A stretch of 64,000 bases of DNA from CAVSQX01 sp963730225 (GCA_963730225.1 CAVSQX010000002.1:310001-374000); one strand, 5' to 3'; numbered from the stretch's first letter, positions 27,401-37,677 are shown. Numbers and translations: made by a program. The notes: a model not told the origin generated them from the letters alone.

Positions 27401-28246
27401 AACATCGGCCGAAAGCTGGCGCTGGAACCGCGAGCGCTGCCGCGCAAGCCCGAGCCGGAAACCTGGCTGCAACTGGTGACCAACAAGGGTCGAATTCTCC
27501 GCAAGACGCGGGTTTTCGGCCGCGCGCATGCCGATCGGTTTGAGAAGATGGTGCAAGGCGCGACCAAGGCGATGCGCGATCTGCCCGAGGAGAGCAAATA
27601 CGATCTGACGCTGCGGATTTACGATTTGCTTCAGTACGCCGATTACCGTTTTGCCAAGCGGTACGTCGATCTGGTGCGAAGCATGTATCGGCGAGATAGC
27701 GCGGAGAAAAAGTTCGCCGCCACCGCCGCGGTGATCGTCAACCTGGCCAAGGTGATGCTTATCAAGGATGAGCCGTACGTGGCGTATCTGCTGACGCGCT
27801 ACGAGAAGAAGCAGCGCGATCTGACCAAATACGCCGTCGATGTCGCCAACGGCGACAAGCTGGTTTACCGGCATTACACCAGTCCGGAATTCAACCTCGG
27901 GAAATTCCGCGTCCGCCTGAAAATCACCACCAGCGACTGGCAGCTAAATCTGGTCCGCCACATGAAATGGTGGCGAAAACTTCCCGGTTGGCACCGCCGC
28001 GAGGTGATGTTCCAAAACTGGTACATCAGTCTGCTGGATCGGATCAGCCTCAACGATGCCAACTACGGCCAATCGGTGCAATGGCTGAAATGTGCCGATG
28101 AAGTCAGCGGATATCGGGAAATTCGCTATCCGAAGATGGACCGCGTTCGCCAGCGCGTCGAGGCGGAACTGACGCGCATCCCCACCGTAGAACTCAACGT
28201 CCGCCGAGATGTGCTGGACAGCCTGCGCGCGCCAACGCGCGTTTAA
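24499..28246 (+). CDS. Indolepyruvate-type 2-oxoacid:ferredoxin oxidoreductase, fused alpha and gamma parts plus DUF6537, one frameshift
   Basis: Oxidatively decarboxylates aryl or branched 2-oxoacids to acyl-CoA, reducing ferredoxin, in amino-acid breakdown. In order: pyrimidine-binding domain (VHLLTGYPGSPVAGFFDCMG), TPP core (TFCPGCPHRDSS, GMGLGGGTGSGIDP, QIVFMGDGTFFHSGQIAISN), an iron-sulfur region (VCENCLECTKATACPG, WCVNDGAC), gamma domain (HMAGVGGMGIGVVGAILTRA, AIRNGGVFSQL), and the DUF6537 tail. About 1249 codons. An extra C in GTTCCCGATT near 25449 breaks the frame between GAVP and ILQMGMSYP. About 33 residues around RHEGTEAQRHEG are encoded by an inserted hairpin repeat. Start ATG 24499 with an AAAGGGA SD. 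Confidence 0.9.
25257..25356. repeat. Heptad-repeat hairpin inside the oxidoreductase gene
   Basis: The left arm 25257-25285 (GGCGCAAAGGCACGAAGG...) and the right arm 25328-25356 pair over 29 bp with a single mismatch. The arms are made of 7-8-nt units of the type AAGGCAC/GAAGGCAC/GGAGGCAC. The 100-bp element keeps the reading frame open through it. Confidence 0.88.
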
Positions 28247-28256
28247 GCATCCGTGC

Positions 28257-28262
28257 TATAAT
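28257..28262 (+). promoter_or_regulatory. -10 box of a leaderless transcript
   Basis: TATAAT ends 8 nt before the ATG at 28271; no ribosome-binding site can fit between them. Confidence 0.5.
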
Positions 28263-28270
28263 CGGCCGCA

Positions 28271-29071
28271 ATGTCCCCAACCGCCGCTACACCCGACTTG
28301 TGGTCATTGGTGCGGGGAACACCTCAAGTTGATCCGGCGAAGCTCTTGGCGGCAATCGAAACCGAAGCCAGGCGGTCGCCCCATGATTTTCGCACCCGAT
28401 TGCTTTTGCGTGATAGCTATCGCGCGCTTGAGCATCGCTGGGGAATCGAGAAAATCACGTCGCAATTCTCCGCGGACGCATTGGCAATTCTCCAGCCGAT
28501 TCTGATCGAGGAACTGGGCGAACCCGGGTTTCCGACATTGGAGCGCCGCCTCATGGAACAGACCAACCCGGAAACGATCCTCCAGTTTCTTCGTGAACTA
28601 AGCACAAACATTCGTGATCCGCTCCGCCTTGAGATTGGCGGGTCCAGCGCACTGATCCTCGCTGGCGTTTTAAGTCGAGCGACCGAAGACATCGATATCG
28701 CCGATCAGGTTCCTGGCGCAATTGCAGCTCAACACGACCTTCTCGCCAAGCTCGCCTCACAGTACGGGTTGCAATTAACTCACTTCCAATCGCACTATCT
28801 TCCGACGGATTGGCACAAGCGCATTCGCCTTCTCGATCGGTTCAGAACGCTGGATGTCTATCTCGTGGACACGTGTGACATTTTTGTCGGCAAATTGTTC
28901 AGCGCTCGCGAGAAAGATCGAGCCGATCTGCGCATCCTCAAACAAAAGCTGGACAAAACCCAGATCGTCGATCGGCTGCACTCTGCCGCACAAAAGTTGG
29001 CAGCCGAGCCTGCCTTGCGCCAGCAAGCTCAAAAGAACTGGTACATCCTTTACGGCCAGCCGCTGCCGTAA
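28271..29071 (+). CDS. Nucleotidyltransferase-fold protein (AbiEii/DUF6036-like)
   Basis: 266 aa. The N-terminal 100 residues are a helical region without recognised motif. The core has LEIGGSSALILAGVLSRATE followed by DIDIADQVP, i.e. the GGS...D-x-D nucleotidyltransferase signature, and later YLVDTCDIFVGKLFSAREKD, typical of DUF6036/AbiEii-type proteins. Relatives act as toxins or antitoxins that modify nucleic acid or protein. It begins the accessory block. No small partner gene precedes it; the next gene is divergent, so a canonical two-gene module is not evident. Confidence 0.75.
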   Translation: MSPTAATPDLWSLVRGTPQVDPAKLLAAIETEARRSPHDFRTRLLLRDSYRALEHRWGIEKITSQFSADALAILQPILIEELGEPGFPTLERRLMEQTNPETILQFLRELSTNIRDPLRLEIGGSSALILAGVLSRATEDIDIADQVPGAIAAQHDLLAKLASQYGLQLTHFQSHYLPTDWHKRIRLLDRFRTLDVYLVDTCDIFVGKLFSAREKDRADLRILKQKLDKTQIVDRLHSAAQKLAAEPALRQQAQKNWYILYGQPLP

Positions 29072-29097
29072 TTGATGGAGGGTCCGTATGGCTGCGT

Positions 29098-29664
29098 TCA
29101 GCCACCCGCGTATGAAAATTGGCCCATGCCGGCCGAAGCTTGCGGACCCATTCGGGCCAATCGAACCCTGGCGTACATCAGATATCCGGTCGGCCCCCAG
29201 CGCATGGAATGCCGGGCGACACGCTTGGCGATGTGCTGAAGCGCATCGCACACATCCTCGCGCGAAAAATCGTCCAGGCTGAGCATGAGCCGAAGATTCA
29301 ATTGGATGCTGATCGCCACCGCATCGGCCGACACGTTGGCGTGCGGATTGGGGCAAAGCCGATCGATCGCCCTCGTCACGTCGGCGTCGGTCAGTTGCCA
29401 ATTGTCATCGAACGCCTCAAGAATCGCCTGCTCGATCTTGCGAAGCAGCGGCGTGAATATCTGATCGTCGTTGGGCCCCTGCCCCCGCCGGCTGACGGCA
29501 AACAATTCCTCCAGCGGAGCCAGCACATATCGCAGCATCGAAAACGGGCTGGCCAAACCGGTGACTTCGATTTTCCCGGTCGAGCGATCCACAAAATTGA
29601 TTCTTGGCGAAACCCGATCCGTTTGATTCGTCCCGGTCATCCATGACGCGAGGTGTCGGTCCAT
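29098..29664 (-). CDS. Hypothetical protein, 188 aa
   Basis: Starts MDRHLASWMTGTNQTDRVSP with AAGG before the ATG (29664); an upstream in-frame Met exists at 29709. Contents include PRINFVDRSTGKIEVTGLAS, FSMLRYVLAPLEELFAVSRR, then a helical part LLRKIEQAILEAFDDNWQLT and SIQLNLRLMLSLDDFSREDV. Soluble, no signal peptide, no recognised family. It lies between a nucleotidyltransferase and a PLD protein in the accessory region, so a mobile or defence-linked role is conceivable but unsupported. Confidence 0.6.
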   Translation of the reverse strand: MDRHLASWMTGTNQTDRVSPRINFVDRSTGKIEVTGLASPFSMLRYVLAPLEELFAVSRRGQGPNDDQIFTPLLRKIEQAILEAFDDNWQLTDADVTRAIDRLCPNPHANVSADAVAISIQLNLRLMLSLDDFSREDVCDALQHIAKRVARHSMRWGPTGYLMYARVRLARMGPQASAGMGQFSYAGG

Positions 29665-29786
29665 CCTTGCACCGTACCTTTCGGTAAAAACGATTTGTGC
29701 GGGCATCATAATTCCAAAACCCAAATTGACAACCCCGCCTGCGCAATTTTTGCCGCGAACCGGAAAATTCTGCCGATGAACGGGTC

Positions 29787-30350
29787 ATGGGAACGTTGTT
29801 GCCGCTGGCCGCGCCGGCGGGAACGGTCGAGTTGGTGGTCGACGGGGCGCATTTTCTGCGCGTCGTGCGCGACGGAATTCTCAAGGCGAAAATCAGCATC
29901 GATGTCATGACCGCCGACTTCAAGGCGATGCTCATTCCCGATGGGCGGTCCGGCCGGGCCGTATCGATCGTCCAGCACCTTCGCCGCCTCGCCGACCGCG
30001 GCGTCGAAATCCGCCTCCTCCACGCCGGCACCCCCTCCTCCGCCGCCCTGCGCGAACTGAAGCGCGAGTTGCCCAAAAATCTGACGATCCGCCGCTGTCC
30101 GCGATTGCACGCCAAGGCGGTCATCGTCGATTGCAGAGCGATGTACCTCGGCAGCGCGAATCTCACCGGCGCGGGCCTGGGCGCCAAGGGCGAAACCCGC
30201 CGCAATTTTGAAATGGGAATCTGGACGCAAGCCGCCGATCTGATCGACGCCGTGCAGGAACAATTCAACCAACTCTGGGAAGGCCGGCGCTGCCGCGGCT
30301 GCGGCAGGAAGGACATTTGCCCCGTCCCGCTGGAAGAACCGGAGTTGTGA
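29787..30350 (+). CDS. Single-domain phospholipase D-like protein with C-terminal cysteine cluster
   Basis: 187 aa. One HKD motif: RLHAKAVIVDCRAMYLGSAN (His, Lys, Asp, GSxN), followed by LTGAGLGAKGETRRNFEMGI. PLD enzymes need two HKD motifs, so this protein should dimerise like Nuc-type nucleases. The end carries CRGCGRKDICPVP, a three-cysteine cluster that may bind zinc. Candidate activities are a DNA/RNA nuclease or lipid hydrolase. The ATG at 29787 is the first in frame; no convincing SD. Diverges from the hypothetical gene to its left. Confidence 0.8.
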   Translation: MGTLLPLAAPAGTVELVVDGAHFLRVVRDGILKAKISIDVMTADFKAMLIPDGRSGRAVSIVQHLRRLADRGVEIRLLHAGTPSSAALRELKRELPKNLTIRRCPRLHAKAVIVDCRAMYLGSANLTGAGLGAKGETRRNFEMGIWTQAADLIDAVQEQFNQLWEGRRCRGCGRKDICPVPLEEPEL

Positions 30351-30419
30351 AGGTAACGGGGGGCCGACGACGATCTCGAACGCGACTACACAAGACTCGT
30401 TATTCTACTTGTCGCGTGG

Positions 30420-30429
30420 TACCATGGTA
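30420..30429. promoter_or_regulatory. Palindrome before the RelB-like antitoxin
   Basis: TACCATGGTA, a perfect 10-bp inverted repeat, is 20 bp upstream of the antitoxin ATG, where a RelB operator would be expected. Short, so it may be chance. Confidence 0.4.
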
Positions 30430-30449
30430 ATGAACACGAGGTGAACGAC

Positions 30450-30674
30450 ATGGCAGCGCAGGTACTGAAACTCGCGGGGAAACGTTTTGTCGTGATGGAA
30501 GAAAGTCAATTCCGTCAGCTCATGGAGATGGCGCGTCATGTGCGCCGAATGAGCCGGCAAGATTGGGGCGATGTCGCCGAGTCCAAGCGCCGCCTGGCCG
30601 CGCCAGGTGCAAGCATTCCATGGAAGCAAGTTAAGGCCGAACGTTCCGGGCGTCGAGTTCGGCGAGTTGCCTGA
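30450..30674 (+). CDS. RelB/Phd-like antitoxin
   Basis: 74 aa: QVLKLAGKRFVVMEESQFRQ, a beta-strand/helix N-terminus like Phd/YefM-type antitoxins, then LMEMARHVRRMSRQDWGDVA and a basic flexible C-terminus. I chose ATG 30450, with GAGGTG upstream, over the GTG at 30441. The RelE-like toxin starts 5 nt after the stop. Such proteins bind and neutralise the toxin and repress the operon. Confidence 0.72.
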   Translation: MAAQVLKLAGKRFVVMEESQFRQLMEMARHVRRMSRQDWGDVAESKRRLAAPGASIPWKQVKAERSGRRVRRVA

Positions 30675-30679
30675 CTACG

Positions 30680-30945
30680 ATGGCCCACACCATCCAGTTC
30701 CGTCCCGCCGCCCGCAAGGCCATTGATCGACTGGATGAGAACGTTATTCCGCCGTATTTCGCAGCGAATAGATGCATTGGCCGCAAATCCTCGACCCCCA
30801 GGCTGCGTCAAGTTGGCCGGACACGACGTACTCTACCGAATTCGTGTTGGCGATTGGCGAATTGTCTACGAGATAAACGATAAAGCTCACGCAATTGACG
30901 GTGACGATCGTCGCCCATCGGCGCGAAAGCTATCGAGGATTATGA
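30680..30945 (+). CDS. RelE/ParE-type toxin, two +1 frameshifts
   Basis: The reconstructed protein is about 87 aa: MAHTIQFRPAARKAIDRLDE, RRISQRIDALAANPRPPGCV, KLAGHDVLYRIRVGDWRIVY, EINDKAHAID, VTIVAHRRESYRGL. This is a standard RelE mRNA interferase layout (RIRVGDWRIVYEI, AHRRE.Y). One extra C near 30753 (TTCCGCC) and one extra G near 30912 (GACGGTG) break the frame; 266 nt equals 88 codons plus two. As written, no functional toxin can be made. Either the toxin is dead or the two bases are sequencing errors. Confidence 0.8.
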
Positions 30946-30958
30946 GCGGGGGCCGTGG

Positions 30959-31711
30959 CTAGTCGCGAAGGTGGGCCAAGCGGACCCATTCGCCGGGAGA
31001 TCGCTCGTATTGCCAGAACCACCAGCCGTTCATGTTGTGCCTAACGATGTAGATGGCAGCCAACGAAGGAGAGTTGAACTTCCGACCGCTACTTCCGCGG
31101 ATAGCTATCGTTCCGTCACGCCGCACCCGAGCCTTGAACATCTTTCCCTTGTATCGGGCGCGGAGGCGGTTGCCTCGAATTCGAGAGACGTAGGGCGCGA
31201 GGACCGGCCGGTCGTCTGCCGAATCTGGCCCCGCAATAGCCTTGCGTTTTTGGCCAAGCAAGCCGGTGATTTCTTCGCGCTGTAGCACCTTAATATCCCT
31301 GGCGAATCGCTTGACGAGGTCCTCGCACTTCACGAACTTCCCACGGTGCGTATTTCCCGAAGGGCGCATGATGCGCAGTAAAAGAGATTCCATGTCCTTT
31401 AGATGCCCGGCGTGGATCGTTAAATAGACGCTGAAGCGGTCCCAGGATTCGCGGTGCCCGTCGGTCAGGTGTTGCTTCAGCCTCGAACGAAGATTCGTAG
31501 CCAGTCCGATGTAGTAGAGCTTCTCGCCCTTGTATAAAGCATAAACCCCATTCCGGCCTCGAATATACTGGCGAACGATGTCCTGATATTTTGCCAACGC
31601 CTCGCGGGATATGTTCTCAAGCTGTTGGCAGACAAGCTGTGATAGCCTCTTCGTTTTCGCTGCCTTTTGCCCTGGGGTCATCGAATTTCTCGGTGGAAAA
31701 GAAGTAATCAC
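30959..31711 (-). CDS. GIY-YIG nuclease with C-terminal RAMA domain
   Basis: 250 aa. GIY-YIG nuclease core at residues ~54-120: GVYALYKGEKLYYIGLATNL (GVY/YIG), RSRLKQHL (catalytic Arg), KDMESLLLRI (metal-binding Glu108). The C-terminal ~65 residues, RARYKGKMFKARVRRDGTIA, KFNSPSLAAIYIVRH, NGWWFWQYE, EWVRLAHLR, match the RAMA domain (restriction enzyme adenine methylase associated). That domain is thought to read modified DNA. Together they suggest a modification-sensing endonuclease (inference). Starts at 31711 or the Met at 31681. Flanked by RelBE and an insertion sequence. Confidence 0.8.
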   Translation of the reverse strand: MITSFPPRNSMTPGQKAAKTKRLSQLVCQQLENISREALAKYQDIVRQYIRGRNGVYALYKGEKLYYIGLATNLRSRLKQHLTDGHRESWDRFSVYLTIHAGHLKDMESLLLRIMRPSGNTHRGKFVKCEDLVKRFARDIKVLQREEITGLLGQKRKAIAGPDSADDRPVLAPYVSRIRGNRLRARYKGKMFKARVRRDGTIAIRGSSGRKFNSPSLAAIYIVRHNMNGWWFWQYERSPGEWVRLAHLRD

Positions 31712-31820
31712 TCCCGCCGCGATTTTTGCTTCATCCCGATTTTTGTTTCCCCCTCTATCCTATTTACGAATTCAATCATCATCAGGATTGGTGATTACGG
31801 CAAAAAAAACCCCAGCAATC

Positions 31821-31850
31821 CGAGGTCGGATAAGGGGTCGAGGTCGGATA
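31821..31850 (+). repeat. Two direct copies of CGAGGTCGGATA
   Basis: 12-bp direct repeats at 31821-31832 and 31839-31850, just left of the insertion sequence. Origin unclear; could be a remnant of an earlier insertion. Confidence 0.6.
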
Positions 31851-31865
31851 CAACCGGGACGGGAG

Positions 31866-32869
31866 GGCTCTGTCTCGACCCTCTGAAAACCGAGTGTGGC
31901 CGGCATAGAATTGGGCATCATGTTGACCTGCAAATCACCACGGAAGGTGATGCGGGTTGCCCATTATTTGGCCAGCCAATTCCTTCCGACGTATTCCAGT
32001 AAATTTTCGCGCAAGGATTTCACCCTGCCGCAACTGTTTGCCTGCCTGGTCGTGCGGGAGCAGCAGCGACAGACGTATCGGCAGACCGAGGCGCTGCTGC
32101 GCGACGCCGATCATTGGTGCCGCGACATCGGCATGGGCAAAGTTCCCGATCACAACACGTTGTTCCGGGCCTTCCACACGCTGCGGCTTGGCCGCCGCGC
32201 CGGAAAATTGCTCGATGCGCTGACCGAGTGGTTTGCGGTGGCAAGGCTGCTGGGTTCCACGGCGGCCATCGACTCCACTCTCTATGACACGCACCATCGC
32301 AGCCGCCATTACGAGCGGCGTTGCCGGCACTACGCCGCCGGCCACGGCCAAACCGCGGATTCCCGCCGATCCCGCTCGGCCAAGCGGACCCCGAAGCTGG
32401 CGATGGCGATCGACACCGCCACCCATCTGATCCTCTCGGCCCGTGCCCGCATCGGCATGGGCTCGGACCATCCGGACTTTGAGCCGTTGCTGATCGATGC
32501 CAAGCGACGCTTGCCCGGCCGGCGGCTCAAGCACGTGCTGGCCGACGCTGGCTACGACAGCGAATCCAACCATCGCATCGCACGGCTCGGCCTGTCCATT
32601 CGCTCGCTGATCAAGACCGGCGTCGGCCGGCCGACCGCCAAAGCCCCCGCCGGCCGCTATCGCCGGCTGATGCGCCGGCAACTGGCCGGCTCTCAGAAAG
32701 GCCGTCCCTACGGCCAGCGTGCCCAGGCCGAGACCGTCGCCAGCATGCTCAAACGCAACCTCGGCGACGCTCTCCGCGCCCGTAGTCCGCGCGCCCGTCG
32801 TCATGAATTGCTCCTGCGCGTCATCACGCACAACGTGATGCTCTGAATGTCGAGGGTCGAGACAGAGCC
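31866..32869 (+). mobile_element. Insertion sequence, IS5-like, complete
   Basis: About 1.0 kb, bounded by perfect 18-bp inverted repeats GGCTCTGTCTCGACCCTC (31866-31883) and its complement (32852-32869), enclosing one transposase. CGGGAG occurs directly left of the element and 3 nt to the right of it, a possible imperfect target duplication. Confidence 0.92.
31896..32846 (+). CDS. DDE transposase (DDE_Tnp_1, IS5-like)
   Basis: 316 aa from GTG 31896; ATG 31920 is an alternative. N-terminal DNA-binding part: TLPQLFACLVVREQQRQTYR, KVPDHNTLFRAFHTL. Catalytic triad: Asp in AAIDSTLYDTHH, Asp in HVLADAGYDSESNHRIA, Glu in AQAETVASMLKRNLG. The C-terminus LLLRVITHNVML is usual for this group. It moves the element by cut-and-paste. 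Intact, so the element may still be active. Confidence 0.93.
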   Translation: MAGIELGIMLTCKSPRKVMRVAHYLASQFLPTYSSKFSRKDFTLPQLFACLVVREQQRQTYRQTEALLRDADHWCRDIGMGKVPDHNTLFRAFHTLRLGRRAGKLLDALTEWFAVARLLGSTAAIDSTLYDTHHRSRHYERRCRHYAAGHGQTADSRRSRSAKRTPKLAMAIDTATHLILSARARIGMGSDHPDFEPLLIDAKRRLPGRRLKHVLADAGYDSESNHRIARLGLSIRSLIKTGVGRPTAKAPAGRYRRLMRRQLAGSQKGRPYGQRAQAETVASMLKRNLGDALRARSPRARRHELLLRVITHNVML

Positions 32870-33127
32870 GGTCGGGAGCGGTTTTCGTTGCCGAACCGCC
32901 GGATGACCCGGCCCCGTTAACAACCACGAAGCCGAACTTCACGACCGATTCATCAGTCGAATCTCACTTCGGCAAAAACCTGCAAAATGCAACACCAAAT
33001 TTCCAGACAACATTTCGCCATTTTCCTAACCAACTGCCAGACAAAGATTAAAAGACTAGCATTCACTAATCATTTTCTAAAAGTGTCGCATCTGTCGCAT
33101 CGCTCGCCCAAAGCACTCGGAGGAAAA

Positions 33128-33544
33128 TTACCACCGCACGCAAACCGCCGTCGCGTCGTCGGCCAATTGATCCGTGCCGGCGTGGGCAACCAGTGCCTGA
33201 AAAACCGAAGCGATGTCGTCGGCGCACGGGGATTTTCGCAGAGAGTCGTGCAGGCCGTCCATCTTGAATTCATTTCGCTGGGCCGGGTTGGTCGATCCGC
33301 CGGCGGGTTGCTCGACGACGCCGTCGCTGACGACGATGATGCGGCCGCTCGTGGGCAACTCCAGCGATTCGGCGACATATTCGTACGCCTCGCTCACGCC
33401 CAGCGGGGGGCCGCCGTTGATGTTCAGGTTCGTGCATTGGCCGTCGGAACCGAGCAGGGCGGCGTAGCCGTGGCCGGCGTCGACGTAGGAAAGTTTCGAC
33501 GCTTTCAAATCCATGACGGCAGCCCAGAGGGTGACGAACCGGGT
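33128..33544 (-). pseudogene. PP2C/SpoIIE-type phosphatase, C-terminal remnant
   Basis: The frame reads RFVTLWAAVMDLKASKLSYV, DAGHGYAALLGSDGQ, GGPPLGVSEAYEYV, RIIVVSDGVVEQ and ends QLADDATAVCVRW. These are the C-terminal half-motifs of RsbU/SpoIIE serine phosphatases, including metal-binding DG and DD. Family similarity stops at about 33540, where the N-terminal half and start are missing. Exactly there a truncated kinase-like gene begins on the other strand. Confidence 0.8.
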
Positions 33545-33782
33545 GATCCGGAGAACGGTGCGGCGGTGGTGGACGGCGGAGGAATTGTGGGCGGGGAATC
33601 GGGAGGGAATTCGCGATCAGTTGTTTTCTCGATATTCGCTGTTTTTGTGGGTCGTCAATACGTGGCGGATTTATCGGAGGGATTATCCGAAGTTGCTGAG
33701 GGTGCAGAAGCAGTTGGGCAAGAGGATCGTGAGGTTGCGAGGGCCGGGGGAGGCGAGGAGGTGGTTGGAGGGGGTGGGGTGA
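33537..33782 (+). pseudogene. Adenylate kinase/FlaR-like P-loop protein, C-terminal remnant
   Basis: Reads RVIRRTVRRWW, TAEELWAGNREGIRDQLFSR, YSLFLWVVNTWRIYRRDYPK, GKRIVRLRGPGEARRWLEGV. This is the lid and C-terminal end of P-loop topology-modulation (adenylate-kinase-like) proteins. The P-loop half is absent; upstream is the divergent phosphatase remnant. No plausible start with SD in the remaining piece. Confidence 0.65.
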
Positions 33783-33855
33783 AGAGGGAGGAATGCAACG
33801 CTTAACACTCAATGGTGCGATGAAAAGTGAATTGAAATGATGGGATTTTAAGAAC

Positions 33856-33870
33856 CCGCCCGGAGGGCGG
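33856..33870. terminator. GC-rich hairpin between convergent ends
   Basis: CCGCCC-GGA-GGGCGG between the kinase remnant (+) and the ABC transporter end (-). No strong T-run on either side, so termination is only likely by position. Confidence 0.35.
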
Positions 33871-33927
33871 AGCTAATGGAAGGGGTCGGGAGATGGCTTT
33901 TATGATTCGGGCGCGGGTGTGCGGGGG

Positions 33928-35964
<2,037 letters not shown>

Positions 35965-36111
35965 TGAGAATATCGTAGGGGGAGGAGGGAGGAGAAAGCC
36001 ATAAGAGATCCGGGTCTTCGGGGGTACCCTCAGACCCGGCGTCGGGGAATGCGCGGGAGATGAAGTAACAAAAATGGGGGAGCGGGGATTTGGGAGTAAA
36101 TTGGTCGATCG

Positions 36112-37677
36112 ATGGATGATTGGAATCTTTTACAGCAATACGTTCGCGGCGGTTCGGCCGAGGCGCTGGACGAATTGGTTCGGCGATATCTGCCGATGGT
36201 TCACGCGGCGGCGATTCGACAGGTGGGAGATGCGCATCTGGCGGAGGATGTCACGCAAACGACATTTCTGGTGCTGATGCGATGCGCGCGACAGATTTCG
36301 AGCGGGGTGGTGCTGGGTGGATGGCTGTTTCATGTGACGCGATTTGCGGCGGCCAAGGCGAGGAGAAGCCAGGGGCGACGGCGACGGCATGAACAAATGG
36401 CGGCGGTGATGAGAACGGCAGCCGATGAGACGGATCGCGGTGAAGACGCCGAGCGGTTGGAGGGATTGCTGGATGAGGCGATTGCGAAATTGCCGCGGCG
36501 AGATCGGGATGCGGTGGTGCTGAGGTATTTGCAGGGCAAGAGCTTTGCGGAGGTGGGTGAAGCGCTGCGGATCAATGAGAACGCGGCGAGACAGAGGTTG
36601 TTTCGGGCGCTGGGGAAGTTGCGGGAAAGGCTTGGAACATCGGAGTCGGCGCTGGGGGCGTCGCTGGGCATGGCGGGAGCGCAGCTCGTGCCGGCGGATT
36701 TTGCCGGACGGATTATTCTGGGGTTGCATTCGAGCGCGACCAGCGCGGCTAAGTCGGCGGCGGTGGCGGTATCGAGGATAATTTTTATGAGAAAGCTGAA
36801 AGCCTTTGTGCTGGTGCAGGCCGTGATGCTTCTTGTTTTGGGCGGGGCTGGCGCGATTGTTTATTTCATGTGGTTGGGGCCGCGGGCGCAACATCGGGGA
36901 GGCGGGGGAATGGAAGCGGCGTCGGGTGCGGTGGTGACGACTTCTCCGGCGGCGGCGGAGACGCCGGCCGGGGATGCGGCATCGCCTGACCGTTCGACGC
37001 CGGACAAGACGCTGGAGTCGCTGTGTCATGCGCTGATGAGTGCGGATCGCAGCGGCGTGTATGCATGTCTGCTCTTGCAGCCGAATCGGCCCCGAAGTTG
37101 TCTCGATGCGTCGTTGGATGAAGACATGGCCTTGCGGCGAATGGGGCTGGCGGGGGAAAAAGTGTACGGCCCGGATGCCGCGAAACTGATGGAGGGCGAG
37201 CTTCCGATCGAGACGGTGATGCAGGCGATGGTCGTGCTGCGGAAAACGCAGGGCGAGGCGGCGGCGGTCGATGGAAAATCCGCGAAAATCACGGTGGAGA
37301 TACCCGATGCGCTGCTGGAATCGGTGCCCGAGAGCTACCACGGACTTCTCAAGTCCTGGTCGGGCAAGCCGATTTATTTTCAGTTGCAGGACGGCGCCTG
37401 GCGGATCGATATGGATCGGTCGATTCGGTACGTGATGAAATTGGGGCGTCCGGGAAATCCGACGTTCGACAAGCCCAGCGACGCGGAGACGATGGCCATT
37501 CTCGAGCAGATGGCCATGAACGAGGATTCGGTTGCCGAGCAAATCAGCAACGGAGAACTGCCGCAGCTTGCCGACGCCCAACACGCGATCCAAGCGAACT
37601 GGCAGCGGCTGGACTGGAAATTTGGATTCACGAGCGTCTCGACCTACGACGTTCCGGCGGATTCCGATCAGCACTGA
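36112..37677 (+). CDS. ECF sigma factor fused to membrane-anchored sensor-like domain
   Basis: 521 aa. Residues ~1-180 are an ECF sigma factor: sigma2 (VRRYLPMVHAAAIRQVGDAH, LAEDVTQTTFLVLMRCARQI) and sigma4 (AIAKLPRRDRDAVVLRYLQG, KSFAEVGEALRINENAARQR). A hydrophobic helix follows (AFVLVQAVMLLVLGGAGAIV, ~230-250), then ~260 extracytoplasmic residues with no known fold, rich in Ala/Thr/Pro at first. The layout matches C-terminally extended ECF factors of planctomycetes, where the extension replaces a separate anti-sigma factor (established in outline, applied here by inference). A separate gene start at MRKLKAFV is possible but the frame is continuous. Confidence 0.9.
   Translation: MDDWNLLQQYVRGGSAEALDELVRRYLPMVHAAAIRQVGDAHLAEDVTQTTFLVLMRCARQISSGVVLGGWLFHVTRFAAAKARRSQGRRRRHEQMAAVMRTAADETDRGEDAERLEGLLDEAIAKLPRRDRDAVVLRYLQGKSFAEVGEALRINENAARQRLFRALGKLRERLGTSESALGASLGMAGAQLVPADFAGRIILGLHSSATSAAKSAAVAVSRIIFMRKLKAFVLVQAVMLLVLGGAGAIVYFMWLGPRAQHRGGGGMEAASGAVVTTSPAAAETPAGDAASPDRSTPDKTLESLCHALMSADRSGVYACLLLQPNRPRSCLDASLDEDMALRRMGLAGEKVYGPDAAKLMEGELPIETVMQAMVVLRKTQGEAAAVDGKSAKITVEIPDALLESVPESYHGLLKSWSGKPIYFQLQDGAWRIDMDRSIRYVMKLGRPGNPTFDKPSDAETMAILEQMAMNEDSVAEQISNGELPQLADAQHAIQANWQRLDWKFGFTSVSTYDVPADSDQH

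Noticed and set aside
29417..30316. 299-codon minus frame opposite the PLD gene
   Set aside because: Shadow frame. The PLD motif on the plus strand is unambiguous.
31821..31850. Attachment-site repeat of an integrative element
   Set aside because: The two copies are only 18 bp apart with no integrase nearby.
33270..33812. 180-codon minus frame across the truncation point
   Set aside because: Pro/Arg-rich shadow. The real signals there are the phosphatase remnant (minus) and kinase remnant (plus) in other frames.
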